A stretch of DNA of 64,000 nt, taken from UTCHB3 sp964531325 (GTDB lineage Bacteria > Bacteroidota > Ignavibacteria > Ignavibacteriales > Ignavibacteriaceae). A model generated the notes under the pieces. That model ran no database searches. It worked only from the letters and a program-made list of their open reading frames with translations, and was not told the DNA's origin. The number at the start of each line of letters is the position of its first letter. Position 1 is the first letter of the stretch. The position numbers and the translations under genes are program-made. The DNA lies in contig CAZHCW010000001.1 of the NCBI GenBank assembly GCA_964531325.1, forward strand, positions 297,091 through 361,090, given 5' to 3'. This document shows, one piece after another, positions 9,055 through 17,206 of this stretch.

Positions 9055-10006
9055 ATTTAAATCGCTTTTTAAAGTAGGCATAAGCTGAATTTATCCGTTT
9101 CGCCGCCTCCTCTGCTCTTTTTCTATCCGATTCACTTTGTGAAGCATTTGAATCAGGGTGGTTTTCCTTCATCTTGTTGCGATACTTTTTCCTGATATTC
9201 GCTACTGTATAATCATTCTCCAGGCCCAGAATGTCACCATAATATTTATCAAGTGGATCAACTGTCTGCCTGGTTCCCGAATTCGAAGTTGAACTGCTCT
9301 GATTCGAATAATAACGACTTGATCCCGAAGCCTGCGAATTGTCATAATCTCTAATAAGATGTTCCCTTCCAATGCAAAGGAAATGATAAAGATTGTTCGT
9401 TCGGTAACCAAAGGCATGCAGATAGATTACAAGCAGATCACCGTATGGTTCTGTGTCAAGGGTAAGTTTACTCGCTTCAATATAAAGTTCATTCAATAGT
9501 TTTGGAACATTGTAGTGATGTTCATTCCCGTTTAACCCCTCATCAGCAAATGGATTCACAAGTCGAAAAATATTTTTGAGCCACGATTCATCCTGTCGAG
9601 AATTGCTTAGTTTGTACAGTATCAAAAAATCACGCAGCATCTCTTCTTTTGGAACTCGCGCCATTATTCGTGGCTCCAAAGTACTACAGATCAATTTCAT
9701 ATAAGTTGATCTCCCAAGAAGATCCATCAAGCCTTCAAGGTTAACTCCAAAAAGTGAGAGCACCACCTTGTTGATCGCCGGAACAATCAAAATATCCTCG
9801 GCACCAAACCCTCCCGTAAGAAATGCAGCGAGCCAGCCGGCTCCTTTGGCAATATTTCGGGAAAGTTTAACCTTATCAAGACCCTTCATTATTTCTGAAC
9901 GAATCTCTCCCGCTATGTTATAAGCTTCACCCAAACGGTTTTGATTATAACACTCCTGTGCCTTTTTATATTTTTTTTCGAGCTCGTAGTAGTTTAACAG
10001 ATCCAT
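9047..10006 (-). CDS. Protein with C-terminal J domain (DnaJ-like co-chaperone)
   Basis: In this 319-residue protein the J domain is at the C-terminus (about residues 257-319) instead of the usual N-terminus. It has LGLENDYTVANIRKKYR, the diagnostic HPD in KENHPDSNAS, and a terminal helix that ends the protein. J domains stimulate the ATPase of a DnaK-type Hsp70. The first ~215 residues are helical with a hydrophobic stretch (GWLAAFLTGGFGAEDILIVP), followed by a Ser/Asn-rich linker (about 226-250). That N-terminal region probably chooses the client or location, but I do not recognise it. The ATG is at 10006. The gene stands alone downstream of a terminator. Confidence 0.8.
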   Translation of the reverse strand: MDLLNYYELEKKYKKAQECYNQNRLGEAYNIAGEIRSEIMKGLDKVKLSRNIAKGAGWLAAFLTGGFGAEDILIVPAINKVVLSLFGVNLEGLMDLLGRSTYMKLICSTLEPRIMARVPKEEMLRDFLILYKLSNSRQDESWLKNIFRLVNPFADEGLNGNEHHYNVPKLLNELYIEASKLTLDTEPYGDLLVIYLHAFGYRTNNLYHFLCIGREHLIRDYDNSQASGSSRYYSNQSSSTSNSGTRQTVDPLDKYYGDILGLENDYTVANIRKKYRNKMKENHPDSNASQSESDRKRAEEAAKRINSAYAYFKKRFKFN

Positions 10007-10025
10007 AATATTGGTTAAAATTAAA

Positions 10026-10048
10026 AAGGCTGCTTAGAAAGCAGCCTT
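10026..10048 (-). terminator. Rho-independent terminator of the acetyltransferase gene
   Basis: A perfect 10-bp stem AAGGCTGCTT/AAGCAGCCTT with a 3-base loop is followed on the minus strand by TTTTTAA. It belongs to the AGGCTGC stem family seen repeatedly in this window. Confidence 0.85.
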
Positions 10049-10069
10049 AAAAATCGTTTTGAAACAGGC

Positions 10070-10624
10070 TTAAATTTCGCCCGCTCTTTTTTTCTTAAAA
10101 TACATGCTGCGAGTCATCTCGAAACGCCATACTAATCCATCAACAGGATCCACATAATCATCAGTTCTCACAAATTTTAATTTATTCAGAATATGATTTG
10201 ATGCGTTCTCTTCGGGACGGGTGTGTGCGATCACTTTGATGATCGAAGTATCTCTAAAAGAATAATTCATAAATGCTGTTGCTGCTTCAGTTGCCAGGCC
10301 TCTGTTTCGGTAGTCAACTGCAGTGCCATAACCAATCTCAACTACACCATTATTGGGTTTACCTTTAAAGCCACCGGCTCCAACTAATGCCTTGTCTTTT
10401 CGGTGAATGAAAAGATAAAAGCCCCATTCACCAAATCCGGGACCATGTGCCAAAAGGCTGTAGATGAACTCCAGTGCCTCAGGAAATTCAAGGTATCCTT
10501 TAGCTACTTTATACCCAAACTCTTTCTCGAACATCGATTCATCTTCTTTGAGAAGTTCGATGTGGCGGGCCGTTGAGTTGAGAAGATCAAGATTTTCTGT
10601 GCGAATAATAAATGGTTCTGCCAT
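10070..10624 (-). CDS. GNAT family N-acetyltransferase (RimJ/RimL-like)
   Basis: This 184-residue protein is of the acetyl-CoA-dependent Gcn5-related fold. It opens with FIIRTENLDLL, typical of the RimJ/RimL-type branch. The acetyl-CoA-binding strand and loop read EIGYGTAVDYRNRGLATEAA, containing the RNRGLA version of the Q/RxxGxG/A motif, and the C-terminal segment has the usual asparagine region (ENASNHILNKLKF). The start is the ATG at 10624; the frame extends upstream only to a TTG. It could modify a ribosomal protein N-terminus or a small molecule; sequence does not decide. A clear terminator follows. Confidence 0.85.
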   Translation of the reverse strand: MAEPFIIRTENLDLLNSTARHIELLKEDESMFEKEFGYKVAKGYLEFPEALEFIYSLLAHGPGFGEWGFYLFIHRKDKALVGAGGFKGKPNNGVVEIGYGTAVDYRNRGLATEAATAFMNYSFRDTSIIKVIAHTRPEENASNHILNKLKFVRTDDYVDPVDGLVWRFEMTRSMYFKKKRAGEI

Positions 10625-10712
10625 GAGTATATAGTTTTCCAAGAAAATAAAAAAGACTAATGCGCAATGTACTCTTTTTTATACCCAAAATAAAGGCATT
10701 TATTTTGCTGAT

Positions 10713-11147
10713 TTAATATTTTACATACGCTTCAAATACAAGCACTGCGTTACTCCCTGAATAGAGGTAAAGTGACTTGTCAACAATTTTATAACTTGTA
10801 ACACTTTTAAGTGCCTGGAAATAACTGATCTCAATTGACATGTTGTCGCAGTTCATTTTGGTGGACCCAAGATTCTGAAGAGACAGTTGTGACCCGTTTA
10901 TAACATAGTTACCGGAAAATGTGTTACAACTACCTGTACCGCCAAAATTATTGTCCGCTGCCGATAATACAAGAGTTGCATTATCTGCATTTGCAGGTAT
11001 CACAACCTGATTTCCATTCATCTGTATAAGTTTCCAGGGAGTCCCGTATAACTGAACACTGTTTTTAAGAGTATTTGTTACCGCGGCACATCCCGATACC
11101 AAGAATGCCATAACAGCAAAAGCTACAATTATTTTTGAATATTTCAT
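10713..11147 (-). CDS. META domain (HslJ-like) lipoprotein
   Basis: This 144-residue secreted lipoprotein has an N-terminal lipoprotein signal (MKYSKIIVAFAVMAFLVSGC) with lipobox LVSGC, so it is probably lipidated at Cys20. The mature part is one META/HslJ domain: YGTPWKLIQMNG, GTGSCNTFSGNYVI and the MNCDN segment match the family pattern. HslJ is a heat-inducible outer-membrane protein linked to novobiocin resistance in E. coli; the role here is unknown. The ATG at 11147 has AGAAG upstream. It is a monocistronic gene. Confidence 0.85.
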   Translation of the reverse strand: MKYSKIIVAFAVMAFLVSGCAAVTNTLKNSVQLYGTPWKLIQMNGNQVVIPANADNATLVLSAADNNFGGTGSCNTFSGNYVINGSQLSLQNLGSTKMNCDNMSIEISYFQALKSVTSYKIVDKSLYLYSGSNAVLVFEAYVKY

Positions 11148-11298
11148 TTTTCTTCTCGTTTTATTAATTTGTTTACATTTATACTGATTACATATTCAAC
11201 ATGTTTCATATATGCAACTTACTAATTAAAAGGTTGGTTATGTGTGATGAAGAACTTCGGAGATTCTGTTAATAGCAGTACTGAAATTCTGTTCACCA

Positions 11299-11396
11299 AA
11301 GTTCTGAAGTTCCGAGGTCCCGAGGTTCTGAAGTTCTGAAGTCCTGAAGTTCTGAAGTTCTGAAGTTCTGAAGTTCTGAAGTTCTTCTAACTTTTC
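11299..11396. repeat. 8-bp tandem repeat tract, unit GAAGTTCT
   Basis: About eleven imperfect to perfect copies of an 8-bp unit (GAAGTTCT, with variants GAGGTCCC and GAAGTCCT at the left end) fill the gap upstream of the STAS gene. The right end is the most regular, as expected for replication slippage. A related tract lies at 45117-45173. Confidence 0.9.
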
Positions 11397-11437
11397 CTAT
11401 ATTTATTTTTTTAATTGAAAAAATTTCGGAGTGTTTA

Positions 11438-11785
11438 ATGTACTTCACAATTTTAGCAGACGATAACAAGTTTTTCATCAAGTGCGACGGGTCTTTAAAC
11501 GCAGTTACAGTGGAGGAGTTCAGAAACACTATTGAACCATTCATTAACGAGTATCGGGCACCTGTAGTGATCGATCTGGAGAAGGTTGATTATGTCTCAT
11601 CGGCAGGGATAAGAGCTTTCCTCCTTTTATACAGAGCTGCAATGGCGAAAAGCCCTGAGATTGGCGTTCATTTTATGGATATGGTTACGCTCATAAATAT
11701 ATCACCTCAAGTTCAACAAATCCTTGATATCTCCGGATTGTCTGATTCAATAAAACAATGGGAAATCGAGAGAGATTCTCAGTAA
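11438..11785 (+). CDS. STAS-domain anti-sigma factor antagonist
   Basis: This 115-residue single STAS domain of the SpoIIAA type binds and inhibits an anti-sigma factor or partner-switching kinase when unphosphorylated. The conserved phosphorylation loop reads DYVSSAGIRAFL, with S54/S55 the candidate site, preceded by the VVIDLEKV strand. A GGAG-like element precedes the ATG. No cognate kinase/anti-sigma or phosphatase is adjacent, so its partner is elsewhere. The next gene, 52 bases on, may be cotranscribed but is functionally unrelated on sequence. Confidence 0.88.
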   Translation: MYFTILADDNKFFIKCDGSLNAVTVEEFRNTIEPFINEYRAPVVIDLEKVDYVSSAGIRAFLLLYRAAMAKSPEIGVHFMDMVTLINISPQVQQILDISGLSDSIKQWEIERDSQ

Positions 11786-11837
11786 CAGATAAATCCGTTC
11801 TTTTTCGACCGATGATTATAGATTAATATGAGAATAA

Positions 11838-12158
11838 ATGAGTAGAATTAAGATAGAAGACAACAAACTAAAAAGACATCTCTTTTTTGGTTTGGGTATT
11901 ATGTTTATGGTACTCGGGATCGTTGGGTTTATTCTCCCTTTTATGCCGGGAACAATTTTTTTAATAATAGCAACCTTACTTTTTGCGAGAAGTTCAGAGA
12001 AATTTCATAATATGATACTGCACAACAAGTTCGTTGGCAAATACATCCACTATTACTATGCCGGCGGCAAAATGCCCCTTCGTGCAAAAATTATCACCTT
12101 TGGAATGATTGCGTTTTCTCTTTCTCTCTCTCTCTTTTTTACGCTCTGGGTAAGTTAA
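11838..12158 (+). CDS. DUF454 (YbaN-like) inner membrane protein
   Basis: This 106-residue membrane protein has the YbaN/DUF454 arrangement: a helix with GIVGFILPFMPGTIFLIIA, the ARSSEKFHNMIL turn, a conserved VGKYIHYYYAGGKMPLRAK basic loop, and a final hydrophobic helix. About three transmembrane segments are expected. The family's function is unknown. Normal length and intact. Confidence 0.85.
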   Translation: MSRIKIEDNKLKRHLFFGLGIMFMVLGIVGFILPFMPGTIFLIIATLLFARSSEKFHNMILHNKFVGKYIHYYYAGGKMPLRAKIITFGMIAFSLSLSLFFTLWVS

Positions 12159-12205
12159 TCCTTCACTTTTAATCACTGCCTCCGGCAGTTTATCGGGCAA
12201 AGTTA

Positions 12206-12643
12206 TTGAGACATTTAAATAACCCTGTTGGTGTTTCTGAAAAATACCTCGCCAACAGAAACAAACTTCAGATTCTAATCTTTCTTGCTGCCGGCGACAC
12301 TGAAATCCATCAAACCGAAGCAGACCTGATTCGCGAAATCGGGGCAAAAATGGGTTTCTCAGACGATGAAATTGCTAACGAGATAGTTGAGTTTGATCGA
12401 GAATTTAATGTTATTATCCCTGAGGAAAAGAGGGAAAAATTTTCTTTGATTTACGATCTTTTCCAGGTTATGCTCATCGATGGAATTGTAACCATCGAAG
12501 AGGTGGCAATTATAAGTAAAGTAAGTTTTCTCTTTGGATTGGCTGCGTATAAATTGAAAGAATTTTATACCTGTCTGGTGATGGCAAACGACACTTGTGA
12601 ACCAAAAGATAACTTCCTCAATCGTATGATGATAAAGCTCTGA
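12206..12643 (+). CDS. TerB-like domain protein
   Basis: This 145-residue helical protein resembles the TerB/DjlA N-terminal-type domain: ILIFLAAGDTEIHQTEADLIREIG, then a second helical half with MLIDGIVTIEEVAIISKV, each half carrying an acidic position typical of the metal-binding variant. The predicted start is a TTG at 12206, since no suitable ATG exists in frame. TerB-like domains are often linked to membrane-associated stress systems. It could be cotranscribed with the upstream DUF454 gene 47 bases away. Assignment is by pattern and is moderately secure. Confidence 0.6.
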   Translation: MRHLNNPVGVSEKYLANRNKLQILIFLAAGDTEIHQTEADLIREIGAKMGFSDDEIANEIVEFDREFNVIIPEEKREKFSLIYDLFQVMLIDGIVTIEEVAIISKVSFLFGLAAYKLKEFYTCLVMANDTCEPKDNFLNRMMIKL

Positions 12644-12783
12644 ACCCCTTTTAAACCCCCATCTCCATCTTCCCAAAGATAATTGAAATATAGTGTTGTA
12701 AGTCACTAATATTATTGAATTTTGATGTATATTTTAAATTGCAATTATCTCCAATTATTTATCCATAAATAAGATCGAGTAAA

Positions 12784-13305
12784 GTGGCTCCGAACACAAT
12801 GATCACACTTGGTGGTCTTATCCTTTTTGGCATTTTTTTGCTCTCAACCAACAATGTAATTGGCAATCAGTCTGAAGCTGCCTTGTCCAACGAGTTCTAT
12901 ATCTCCGCCATTGGTTTGGGACAATCGTTAATTGATGAGGCAAAAGGGAAAAAGTTTGATGAAGCTGAAGTTGCCGGAACCCTGAATGCGCTCGCAAACC
13001 TCACTGCTCACGCCAGCCTCGGAAGAGAAACAGGTGAAACTTATACTGCACCCGACTCTTCTTACACAGGAAATTATCGAAGCCTCCGTTATTTCGATGA
13101 TTTTGACGATTACAATAATTACAGAAGATTGGTGAGTACTCCAAGAGCAGAAAACTTTACTGTTTCATCCACGGTGGGTTATGTCAGTGAAACATGGCCC
13201 GACTCATCTCTAACAACTAAAACATTTGCAAAAAAAATGAGGGTTACTGTTACCAGTCCGTACCTCAAAACAAGTGTTATTTTAGAATTTGTTTACATCT
13301 TTTAG
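12784..13305 (+). CDS. Pilin-like envelope protein, first gene of a four-gene operon
   Basis: This 173-residue protein has a hydrophobic N-terminal helix (ITLGGLILFGIFLLS) with almost no leader, followed by a polar Tyr/Asp/Ser-rich domain ending in strands (KKMRVTVTSPYL, ILEFVYIF). The layout, length and operon position resemble PilV-like minor pilins or pseudopilins, but the canonical G/FTxxE prepilin peptidase site is absent. The start is a GTG at 12784 or an ATG at 12799. The next gene begins two bases after its stop, so the cluster is one transcript. Classification as a minor pilin is inference from architecture. Confidence 0.55.
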   Translation: MAPNTMITLGGLILFGIFLLSTNNVIGNQSEAALSNEFYISAIGLGQSLIDEAKGKKFDEAEVAGTLNALANLTAHASLGRETGETYTAPDSSYTGNYRSLRYFDDFDDYNNYRRLVSTPRAENFTVSSTVGYVSETWPDSSLTTKTFAKKMRVTVTSPYLKTSVILEFVYIF

Positions 13306-13307
13306 CC

Positions 13308-13862
13308 ATGGCAGCAGTTTTAGACCTTATCGGAGCAACACTTATCTCGGCATTTATTACTTTTATGCTGATCTCGGTGAATAACAACCTTTCGGTTACT
13401 GCAACCCAACAATATATGAATACACATACCCAACAAAATATGGTTGCACTAACTGAAATGATGCAATTTGATTTTAAGAATATTGGCTATAGAGTTACTG
13501 ACTCAATAAAAATTCAAAAGGCGGATACTTCATACTTTTCTTTTAAGCTCGACTATGATAATAACGGAACGGTTGATTCAATTATATATTATCTCGGAAA
13601 TAAGTCTGAATTAGCCATGACCGAGAATCCTGATGACAGACCCCTCTACCGTAAAGTTAATAATGCGACAGCGTTACCCGGAAATTGGGGCATAACGCGA
13701 ATGAGATTTAAATATTACGACAGCCTTGGTGTGGAAACAACTTTCCGCTCAAAAATCCGGTCGTTTAAAGTGTTAATCGAAGCAATGAGTCCCTCGAAAT
13801 ATGACGGTAGATGGTCATATTCCAACTGGGAGAAACTTTACAAACCAAGAAATTTGAGGTAA
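13308..13862 (+). CDS. Pilin-like (PilW-like) envelope protein
   Basis: This 184-residue protein has the N-terminal hydrophobic helix DLIGATLISAFITFMLISVNNN and an extracytoplasmic domain containing a DYDNNGTVDSIIYYLG calcium-loop-like strand pair. In PilW/PilJ-type minor pilins a similar stretch (reading a value and printing a structured beta domain) follows the helix. A peptidase site of normal form is missing. The gene is separated from its neighbours by 2-3 bases on either side. It probably assembles with the products of the other three genes in the envelope. Confidence 0.55.
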   Translation: MAAVLDLIGATLISAFITFMLISVNNNLSVTATQQYMNTHTQQNMVALTEMMQFDFKNIGYRVTDSIKIQKADTSYFSFKLDYDNNGTVDSIIYYLGNKSELAMTENPDDRPLYRKVNNATALPGNWGITRMRFKYYDSLGVETTFRSKIRSFKVLIEAMSPSKYDGRWSYSNWEKLYKPRNLR

Positions 13863-13865
13863 ATC

Positions 13866-14993
13866 ATGCCAGGTAAAGCACTTATTATCCTTCTTGCAGG
13901 CATCATGAGTATTGCAGGTATTACATATCTGAACATATTTGAAACCGGCAAAAGAATGACCGAATCAACAACCGACACCTTCTACTCAACCCAGGCAAAA
14001 AATCTCGCTGAAGCCGGTGCACAAATGGCTGTGAGACAAATGATTAAGGATACTGCATGGAGGTCAGGTTACACAAATCTTAATCTTCTGGGTGGTGTTA
14101 TTAATGTGAGGTGTGTTGATACTCTGTTCGATACAATTTCTGTCGTTAAAGTGGAATCAATAGCTAAAATGGCAAAAAACACAGCTGCTGAAAAATCTCA
14201 CACAGCTGTATGTTATTATAACAAATACAGAAAAAAAACTGTATTTCCACCTGCTATAAGAGGATCGATAACCACCAACAGTACCATCACCACTCTTGGT
14301 GATATGAATGTGGATGGCAGGGATCATACGATGACCGGTACTCTTCTTTCAGGCACAGGATCACTTGGAATCTGGACTACTGGAAATCTTTTCCAAAGTG
14401 GTTCATCCACAATCGGGGGCACTGCCGCGGGAACTGATTATGCACCCACTAAACCAGCAAATGCCAATACTGTCTCATATTTACAAACCTATGCCGGTGG
14501 ATATCCAACTACACCGGATGGCATAATGGGCGGTACTTTAAATGGTTACCCTGAAGGAACCCTCAAAGCCATCGCAGTAAGTGGTGCCGGTGGAAGTCAG
14601 TATGTTACTAACCCCGTGAATTTGACATATCCTTTAAAAGGTGTCACTTATGTTGAATTACCAAATAATACCTCATGGAACTCTGCAAATGTTGCCGGCT
14701 CAGGTATTCTCATTATTCACAATTCAACTTTAACCGCAGGAATAGCGAATATTAACTCCGGAATTTTTGCCGGAATTATGATGGCCGACGACATCGTAAG
14801 AATTCATACAACCGTGATAGGTGCCCTGATTGGTATTTCGCCAAACCCTTCCAGCGGTAATTGTATTGGTAACGGAACGGGAAGTATTCTATTCTCTCGC
14901 GAAGCGATTATGAATGCTGTTAATCTTGTAAACCTTACAAATTCAATAAATGCTCTCTCAGTTAACCAACAAATTCTTTATTGGTATGAATAA
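13866..14993 (+). CDS. PilX-like envelope protein, paralogue A
   Basis: This 375-residue protein has an N-terminal hydrophobic helix after MPGK and a PilX-N-like segment (AKNLAEAGAQMAVRQMI, the AE.G..A signature). A long Gly/Thr/Ser-rich domain follows, with repeated short strands resembling a beta-helix (NSTITTLGDMNVDGRDHTM). AGGT precedes the ATG. It is about as similar to the next gene as recent paralogues are: long blocks such as STLG..VDGRDHT, GGYP.TPD..MGG, GGSQYVTNP, YPLKGVTYVELP and SGNC.GNG.GSILF are shared in order. The product is probably exported and could be an adhesin-like pilus-associated subunit. Confidence 0.6.
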   Translation: MPGKALIILLAGIMSIAGITYLNIFETGKRMTESTTDTFYSTQAKNLAEAGAQMAVRQMIKDTAWRSGYTNLNLLGGVINVRCVDTLFDTISVVKVESIAKMAKNTAAEKSHTAVCYYNKYRKKTVFPPAIRGSITTNSTITTLGDMNVDGRDHTMTGTLLSGTGSLGIWTTGNLFQSGSSTIGGTAAGTDYAPTKPANANTVSYLQTYAGGYPTTPDGIMGGTLNGYPEGTLKAIAVSGAGGSQYVTNPVNLTYPLKGVTYVELPNNTSWNSANVAGSGILIIHNSTLTAGIANINSGIFAGIMMADDIVRIHTTVIGALIGISPNPSSGNCIGNGTGSILFSREAIMNAVNLVNLTNSINALSVNQQILYWYE

Positions 14994-15039
14994 TGCGGGA
15001 TTCTAAATTTTTACTATTTCCAACTAAAGTTAGGTAATA

Positions 15040-16176
15040 ATGCCCGGAAAAGCGATAATAATTCTTCTAACCGGGATAATAGCTTTATCTGCAATCACTA
15101 TTCGAAATATCTCTCAAAGAGATAATGAATTGACGACTCATGTCGTAAATGTTTATAGTGATGTCCAAATAAAAAATATCGCCGAGACGGGAGTACAGAT
15201 GGCTCTCCGAAAAATAAAAGCCGACACATCATGGCGAACAGGCTTCCCACTTATGAACCTGTTGGGCGGAAAAGTGTCTGTGAGAGCCAAGGATACCACT
15301 TTTCTCTCTCAAAATCTGATTAAAATTGAAGCTTTTGCATTCACAGGCTACGGTTCTTCCGATCAGCAGAGTTACACAGCGATGTGTTACCTTGCCCGCC
15401 CTGCAGCAGGTGGAACAAGAATTTTCCCCCCAACTTTAAAGGGAGCCGTAACAGCTAATTCAGCAGTTTCAACTCTTGGTAACTTACAGGTTGATGGAAG
15501 AGACCATACTATCGCGGGAGGAGTTGTTGCCGGGCAGGGAAGTTTTGGAATTTGGACGACTTCTTCTCTCAGCCAAAGCGGATCTTCTGATATAGGAGGT
15601 ACTGTTGGCGGAACTGATTGGGCACCTTCAAAACCCGCAATAGCAGGAACTGTTGCAACTTTTCAAGTGTATCCCGGTGGATATCCATCAACCCCCGATA
15701 GTGTGATGGGTGGTCCGGCAAATGGATACCCGGAAGGCACCCTGAAAGCCACTGCTATCGCAGGAACCGGAGGCAGTCAGTATGTAACCAACCCTGCTTT
15801 GCTAACTTACCCTTTGAAAGGAGTTACTTATGTGGAGCTCCCATCCGGTTCTACATGGAATTCCGCAAACATTACCGGAACCGGAATTCTTATAATCCAC
15901 AACTCCACTTCTGATGCTGCAGTAAAAAACCTGAACAGCGGTCCGTTTAAAGGGGTTCTGATTGCTGATGATATTATTCATGTTCACACAGATATTATCG
16001 GTGCTGTAGTTGGCTTATCAAAAGCCCCCTCCTCCGGTAACTGTCTTGGCAACGGTAGTGGTTCCATACTCTACTCAAAAGCTGCTATCAACGATGGGAT
16101 TAATGTCGTACCATTTGGTGGAACAGGCGGGCTTTCTTCAAGCAGTGCGAATGTGGTTTATTGGTGGGAAAAATAA
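15040..16176 (+). CDS. PilX-like envelope protein, paralogue B
   Basis: This 378-residue tandem duplicate of the preceding gene keeps the same start (MPGKAIIILLTGII), PilX-N-like segment (IKNIAETGVQMALRKIK) and Gly/Ser-rich strand domain (STLGNLQVDGRDHTI). The N-terminal helix and the region around residues 70-120 have diverged most, while the distal domain is well conserved, suggesting purifying selection on the surface domain. A 46-base gap with AGGTAAT before the ATG separates the two genes. A hairpin 3' of the gene mainly serves tpiA on the other strand. Confidence 0.6.
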   Translation: MPGKAIIILLTGIIALSAITIRNISQRDNELTTHVVNVYSDVQIKNIAETGVQMALRKIKADTSWRTGFPLMNLLGGKVSVRAKDTTFLSQNLIKIEAFAFTGYGSSDQQSYTAMCYLARPAAGGTRIFPPTLKGAVTANSAVSTLGNLQVDGRDHTIAGGVVAGQGSFGIWTTSSLSQSGSSDIGGTVGGTDWAPSKPAIAGTVATFQVYPGGYPSTPDSVMGGPANGYPEGTLKATAIAGTGGSQYVTNPALLTYPLKGVTYVELPSGSTWNSANITGTGILIIHNSTSDAAVKNLNSGPFKGVLIADDIIHVHTDIIGAVVGLSKAPSSGNCLGNGSGSILYSKAAINDGINVVPFGGTGGLSSSSANVVYWWEK

Positions 16177-16180
16177 AAAA

Positions 16181-16216
16181 ACGGAACTTCAGCAATTAAT
16201 ATCTGCGAAGTTCCGT
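16181..16216 (-). terminator. Rho-independent terminator of tpiA
   Basis: A 10-bp perfect stem ACGGAACTTC/GAAGTTCCGT with a 16-base loop is followed on the minus strand by a run of seven T. It lies between convergent genes and may also slow plus-strand transcription. Confidence 0.8.
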
Positions 16217-16230
16217 AAAAACAATTTAAA

Positions 16231-16980
16231 TTATTCAGCTATCCCTACAAATGACTCAGCTTTAAGACAGGCTCCGCCTACAAGGGCACCATCAATATCA
16301 GCCTGGCCCAAAAGTTCTCGTGCATTTTCCGGTTTTACACTTCCACCATATTGAATAATGGTATTTTCTGCAGAAGAAGCCCCAAAAAGTTTCACGAGTT
16401 CACCTCTGATAAAAGCGTGTACTTCCTGTGCCTGTGCAGGTGATGCAACTTTTCCCGTTCCTATAGCCCAAACAGGTTCGTAAGCAATAATCACTTTTTC
16501 CATATCAGAATCCGACAAACCGGCAAGTCCGTCATTTATCTGCCTTTTAATAACATCAAATGTAGTTCCACTTTCTCTTTCTTCAAGAGTTTCTCCAATG
16601 CAGAATATTGGTTTTAACCCGGAGTTAAGAGCTTTTTTAACCTTTTTGTTGATCAGCTCGTCTGTCTCACCAAAGATTGTTCTTCTCTCGGAATGCCCAA
16701 GGATAACATATTCACACCCGACTGATTTTAGCATCGGAGCTGATATTTCACCCGTAAAGGCTCCATTTTCTTCAAAATACATATTCTGTGCTCCAAGTCC
16801 AATTTCGCTTCCTTTCAGCAATTCCTTTGCTGTCTCAAGTGAAGTGAAAGGAGGGCAAACTATCAATTTTGCATCAATCTTTTTCCCTGCGAGAATCGAC
16901 TTGATACCGGAAATTAATTCAATTGTACCATTAATATCATTATTCATTTTCCAGTTGCCTGCTATAACTTTAGTTCTCAT
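16231..16980 (-). CDS. tpiA: Triosephosphate isomerase
   Basis: This enzyme interconverts dihydroxyacetone phosphate and glyceraldehyde-3-phosphate in glycolysis. The 249-residue protein carries all landmarks: GNWKMN with N9 and K11, the electrophile H96 in ILGHSERR, the catalytic base E168 in AYEPVWAIGTG, and the C-terminal GGSVKPEN and DGALVGGA phosphate-binding loops. I start at the ATG at 16980, because GAGGAG lies five bases upstream. The longer frame to 17043 adds only a non-homologous leader. Single gene with its own terminator. Confidence 0.97.
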   Translation of the reverse strand: MRTKVIAGNWKMNNDINGTIELISGIKSILAGKKIDAKLIVCPPFTSLETAKELLKGSEIGLGAQNMYFEENGAFTGEISAPMLKSVGCEYVILGHSERRTIFGETDELINKKVKKALNSGLKPIFCIGETLEERESGTTFDVIKRQINDGLAGLSDSDMEKVIIAYEPVWAIGTGKVASPAQAQEVHAFIRGELVKLFGASSAENTIIQYGGSVKPENARELLGQADIDGALVGGACLKAESFVGIAE

Positions 16981-17067
16981 TATTCTCCTCGAATTTTTTG
17001 TTTTTTCAACTTTAAAGTTACCCATATTTAACCCTCTGAACAAAGTTATTTGGCATGATGATTAGAT

Positions 17068-17098
17068 GAAACCACAGAGCACTCAGAGATCACAGAGA
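17068..17098 (+). repeat. Dispersed intergenic repeat of the ACCACAGAG type
   Basis: AAACCACAGAGC followed by GAGATCACAGAG. A second copy lies in inverted orientation at 28446-28474, differing at about five positions between the conserved blocks. The following 100 bases contain nested small hairpins (CCCGAAGGG, ATGCCTTTGGCAT) and no gene. Confidence 0.7.
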
Positions 17099-17206
17099 AA
17101 TAATTCAAATAACCCTCTGCGAAAATCTCCCGAAGGGATGCCTTTGGCATGTCTAATCTGCGTGAACTTTGTCCGCCGGGGTAGATCTGCGTCCCTTCAT
17201 GCTCTT

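Noticed and set aside
11299..11396. Possible CRISPR array from regular short repeats
   Set aside because: The unit is 8 bp, directly tandem with no spacers, and no cas genes are near.
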